From Cryomorphaceae bacterium (lineage in GTDB: Bacteria; Bacteroidota; Bacteroidia; Flavobacteriales; BACL11): a stretch of DNA of 7,391 nucleotides. Shown here in pieces: positions 6,691 to 7,391 of the stretch (the stretch's first letter is position 1; each line of letters starts with the position of its first letter). Below the pieces are notes generated by a model that searched no databases, had not been told where the DNA came from, and saw nothing but the letters and a program-made list of their open reading frames with translations. Position numbers and translations under genes: made by a program. Location: the NCBI GenBank assembly GCA_014384505.1, contig JACNFT010000097.1, forward strand, positions 1 to 7,391. The letters are read 5' to 3'.

Positions 6691-7055
6691 TTTGAAGAAA
6701 TAAGTTTAATAGCCCCAAGTAACATGATAACACCAAAAATACGCCTTACCATTTGAGGAGGTAAACTAAGGGAAAGCTTAGAGCCTAAATATCCGCCAAT
6801 AACAAAAGTAAAAGCAATGACAATAGCATATTCCCACTTTACAAATCCTTCCTTATAATAATTGATAGCCGCCAAAATACCAATAGGAGGCAACATAGCA
6901 AAAAGAGCTGTCCCCTGAGCCTGATGCTGTGTTAAACCCAAAAAGATAATCAATAAAGGTATCATTAAAATACCGCCACCAACACCTACTAAACCGCTAA
7001 GAATACCAGCTAGCAAACCAATAATAATCAGGATAATAAAAGTTGAAACACTCAT
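6687..7055 (-). CDS. Half-size TSUP (TauE/SafE-like) membrane protein
   Basis: This small integral membrane protein belongs to the TSUP/TauE/SafE group, whose members move sulfite, sulfoacetate and other small organic anions across the inner membrane. I chose the ATG at 7055 (122 residues). An in-frame ATG at 7091 would add 12 residues, but that stretch overlaps the best promoter match. The protein has the family glycine motif LVGVGGGILMIP at 22-33, then TALFAMLPP at 49-57. About four hydrophobic helices follow, at 5-24, 29-45, 50-66 and 76-95, and possibly a fifth at 103-119. Full TSUP proteins are about 250 residues with two such repeats. This is one repeat, so it probably works as a homodimer. 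It reads into the amidohydrolase gene with an ATGA overlap, so a shared substrate is possible. The family is likely; the transported compound is unknown. Confidence 0.82.
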   Translation of the reverse strand: MSVSTFIILIIIGLLAGILSGLVGVGGGILMIPLLIIFLGLTQHQAQGTALFAMLPPIGILAAINYYKEGFVKWEYAIVIAFTFVIGGYLGSKLSLSLPPQMVRRIFGVIMLLGAIKLISSK

Positions 7056-7059
7056 ACCA

Positions 7060-7091
7060 CAAATGTAAAAAGGAAAAACAGGTACAGGCAA
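7060..7091 (-). promoter_or_regulatory. Predicted promoter of the TSUP-amidohydrolase operon
   Basis: On the minus strand, TTG (7091-7089), a 21-base spacer and TACATTTG (7067-7060) match the Bacteroidota pattern TTG-N17-23-TAnnTTTG. The expected transcription start falls at or next to the ATG at 7055, so the mRNA would be leaderless or nearly so. This argues against translation starting at 7091. It is the only TAnnTTTG match I see on this strand upstream of the gene. Confidence 0.5.
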
Positions 7092-7107
7092 GCGAAAACG
7101 GATAGTT

Positions 7108-7125
7108 TTAACACACTAATTAACA
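7108..7125. repeat. TTAACA direct repeat upstream of the MBL gene
   Basis: TTAACA occurs at 7108-7113 and again at 7120-7125, a 12-base period, ending directly against the TATCTTTG box. It could be a regulator half-site pair, but six-base AT-rich repeats arise easily by chance. Low confidence in any function. Confidence 0.3.
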
Positions 7126-7133
7126 TATCTTTG
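7126..7133 (+). promoter_or_regulatory. Predicted -7 box of the MBL-fold hydrolase gene
   Basis: TATCTTTG is a full match to the Bacteroidota -7 consensus TAnnTTTG. A start near 7139 would give a leader of about 33 bases, A-rich and without a Shine-Dalgarno sequence. The -33 element is weak: only TTTT at 7106-7109, with a 16-base spacer. Two copies of TTAACA lie directly upstream. Confidence 0.55.
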
Positions 7134-7171
7134 CCAGAAGAAAGACATTTAAAAAACTAAAAACAATAGAA

Positions 7172-7391
7172 ATGAAAGTTAAATCCTTTACCTTCAATCC
7201 TTTTCAAGAAAATACCTATGTGGTATATGACAATACTAAGGAGTGTATTATTATTGACCCAGGCTGTTATAGTGAAAAAGAGAGAACAGAATTAAGAAGA
7301 TTCATAACGAGTGAAGGACTAAAACCCGTAAAGCTGATTAACACCCATTGTCATATTGACCATGTGCTTGGAAACAAGTTCGCAAGTGAAC
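7172..7391 (+). CDS. MBL-fold metallo-hydrolase (3'-truncated by window end)
   Basis: Only the first 73 codons are present and the frame is open to the window edge. The visible part is the start of a metallo-beta-lactamase fold: N-terminal strands with FQENTYVVYD at 11-20, then IIIDPG at 26-31, then the zinc-binding signature THCHIDH at 58-64, giving ligands H59, H61, D63 and H64. The FxxNTY...IDPG...THxHxDH arrangement is typical of the glyoxalase II-like group (YcbL/GloB-type thioester hydrolases). The C-terminal part that separates true GloB from relatives is missing, so no symbol is given. The ATG at 7172 sits just before the first strand, in an A-rich leader downstream of TATCTTTG at 7126-7133. 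It is divergent from the TSUP gene. The fold is confident; the substrate is unknown. Confidence 0.85.
   Translation, partial: MKVKSFTFNPFQENTYVVYDNTKECIIIDPGCYSEKERTELRRFITSEGLKPVKLINTHCHIDHVLGNKFASE

Noticed and set aside
1..7391. Defence system, prophage, transposon, CRISPR array or biosynthetic cluster
   Set aside because: No transposase, integrase, terminal repeats, spaced repeats or effector-like genes were seen; RecQ and the MBL-fold protein look like ordinary housekeeping versions.
7172..7391. Naming the MBL-fold gene gloB
   Set aside because: Only the N-terminal third is visible; the THCHIDH motif is shared by many MBL subfamilies and the diagnostic C-terminal domain is missing.

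Overview
The window comes from an AT-rich genome that looks like the phylum Bacteroidota, probably a Cytophagales-type member. Three things point there. Starts lack Shine-Dalgarno sequences and sit in A-rich leaders. Intergenic regions carry the Bacteroidota -7 promoter box TAnnTTTG. The protein set (long-tailed RecQ, TatC with a long first periplasmic loop, half-size TSUP protein) also fits. A separate PurS indicates the three-subunit PurS/PurQ/PurL enzyme rather than the one-piece PurL. The phylum call is fairly safe; the order is a guess.

Layout, left to right. (1) purS (+) ends exactly where a leftward operon ends. (2) That operon, read right to left, is kdsD > tatC > lptB. Its junctions are translationally coupled (TAATG, then ATGA). 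It combines Kdo precursor synthesis, the Tat translocase core and the ATPase of the lipopolysaccharide transporter, so its theme is the Gram-negative envelope. (3) A 62-bp divergent promoter region holds a perfect 15-bp inverted repeat. It separates kdsD from a rightward pair, recQ and a flavodoxin-fold NAD(P)H-dependent reductase, joined by another TAATG overlap. (4) The reductase gene runs tail-to-tail into a leftward pair, a TSUP (TauE/SafE-like) half-size membrane protein followed by an M20D amidohydrolase (ATGA overlap). The two stop codons overlap. (5) A second divergent promoter region of about 115 bp leads to the first 73 codons of an MBL-fold hydrolase, cut off by the window end.

The region is very compact. 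Every same-strand junction overlaps, both convergent junctions have no spacer, and no gene-free stretch exceeds about 120 bp. I see no mobile element, CRISPR array, tRNA, rRNA or riboswitch.

I found no convincing undescribed system. This is mostly housekeeping DNA. The points most worth a second look are the promoter/dyad architecture, the tail-to-tail overlaps with a straddling hairpin, the TSUP-amidohydrolase pair, and lineage-specific parts of RecQ and TatC.
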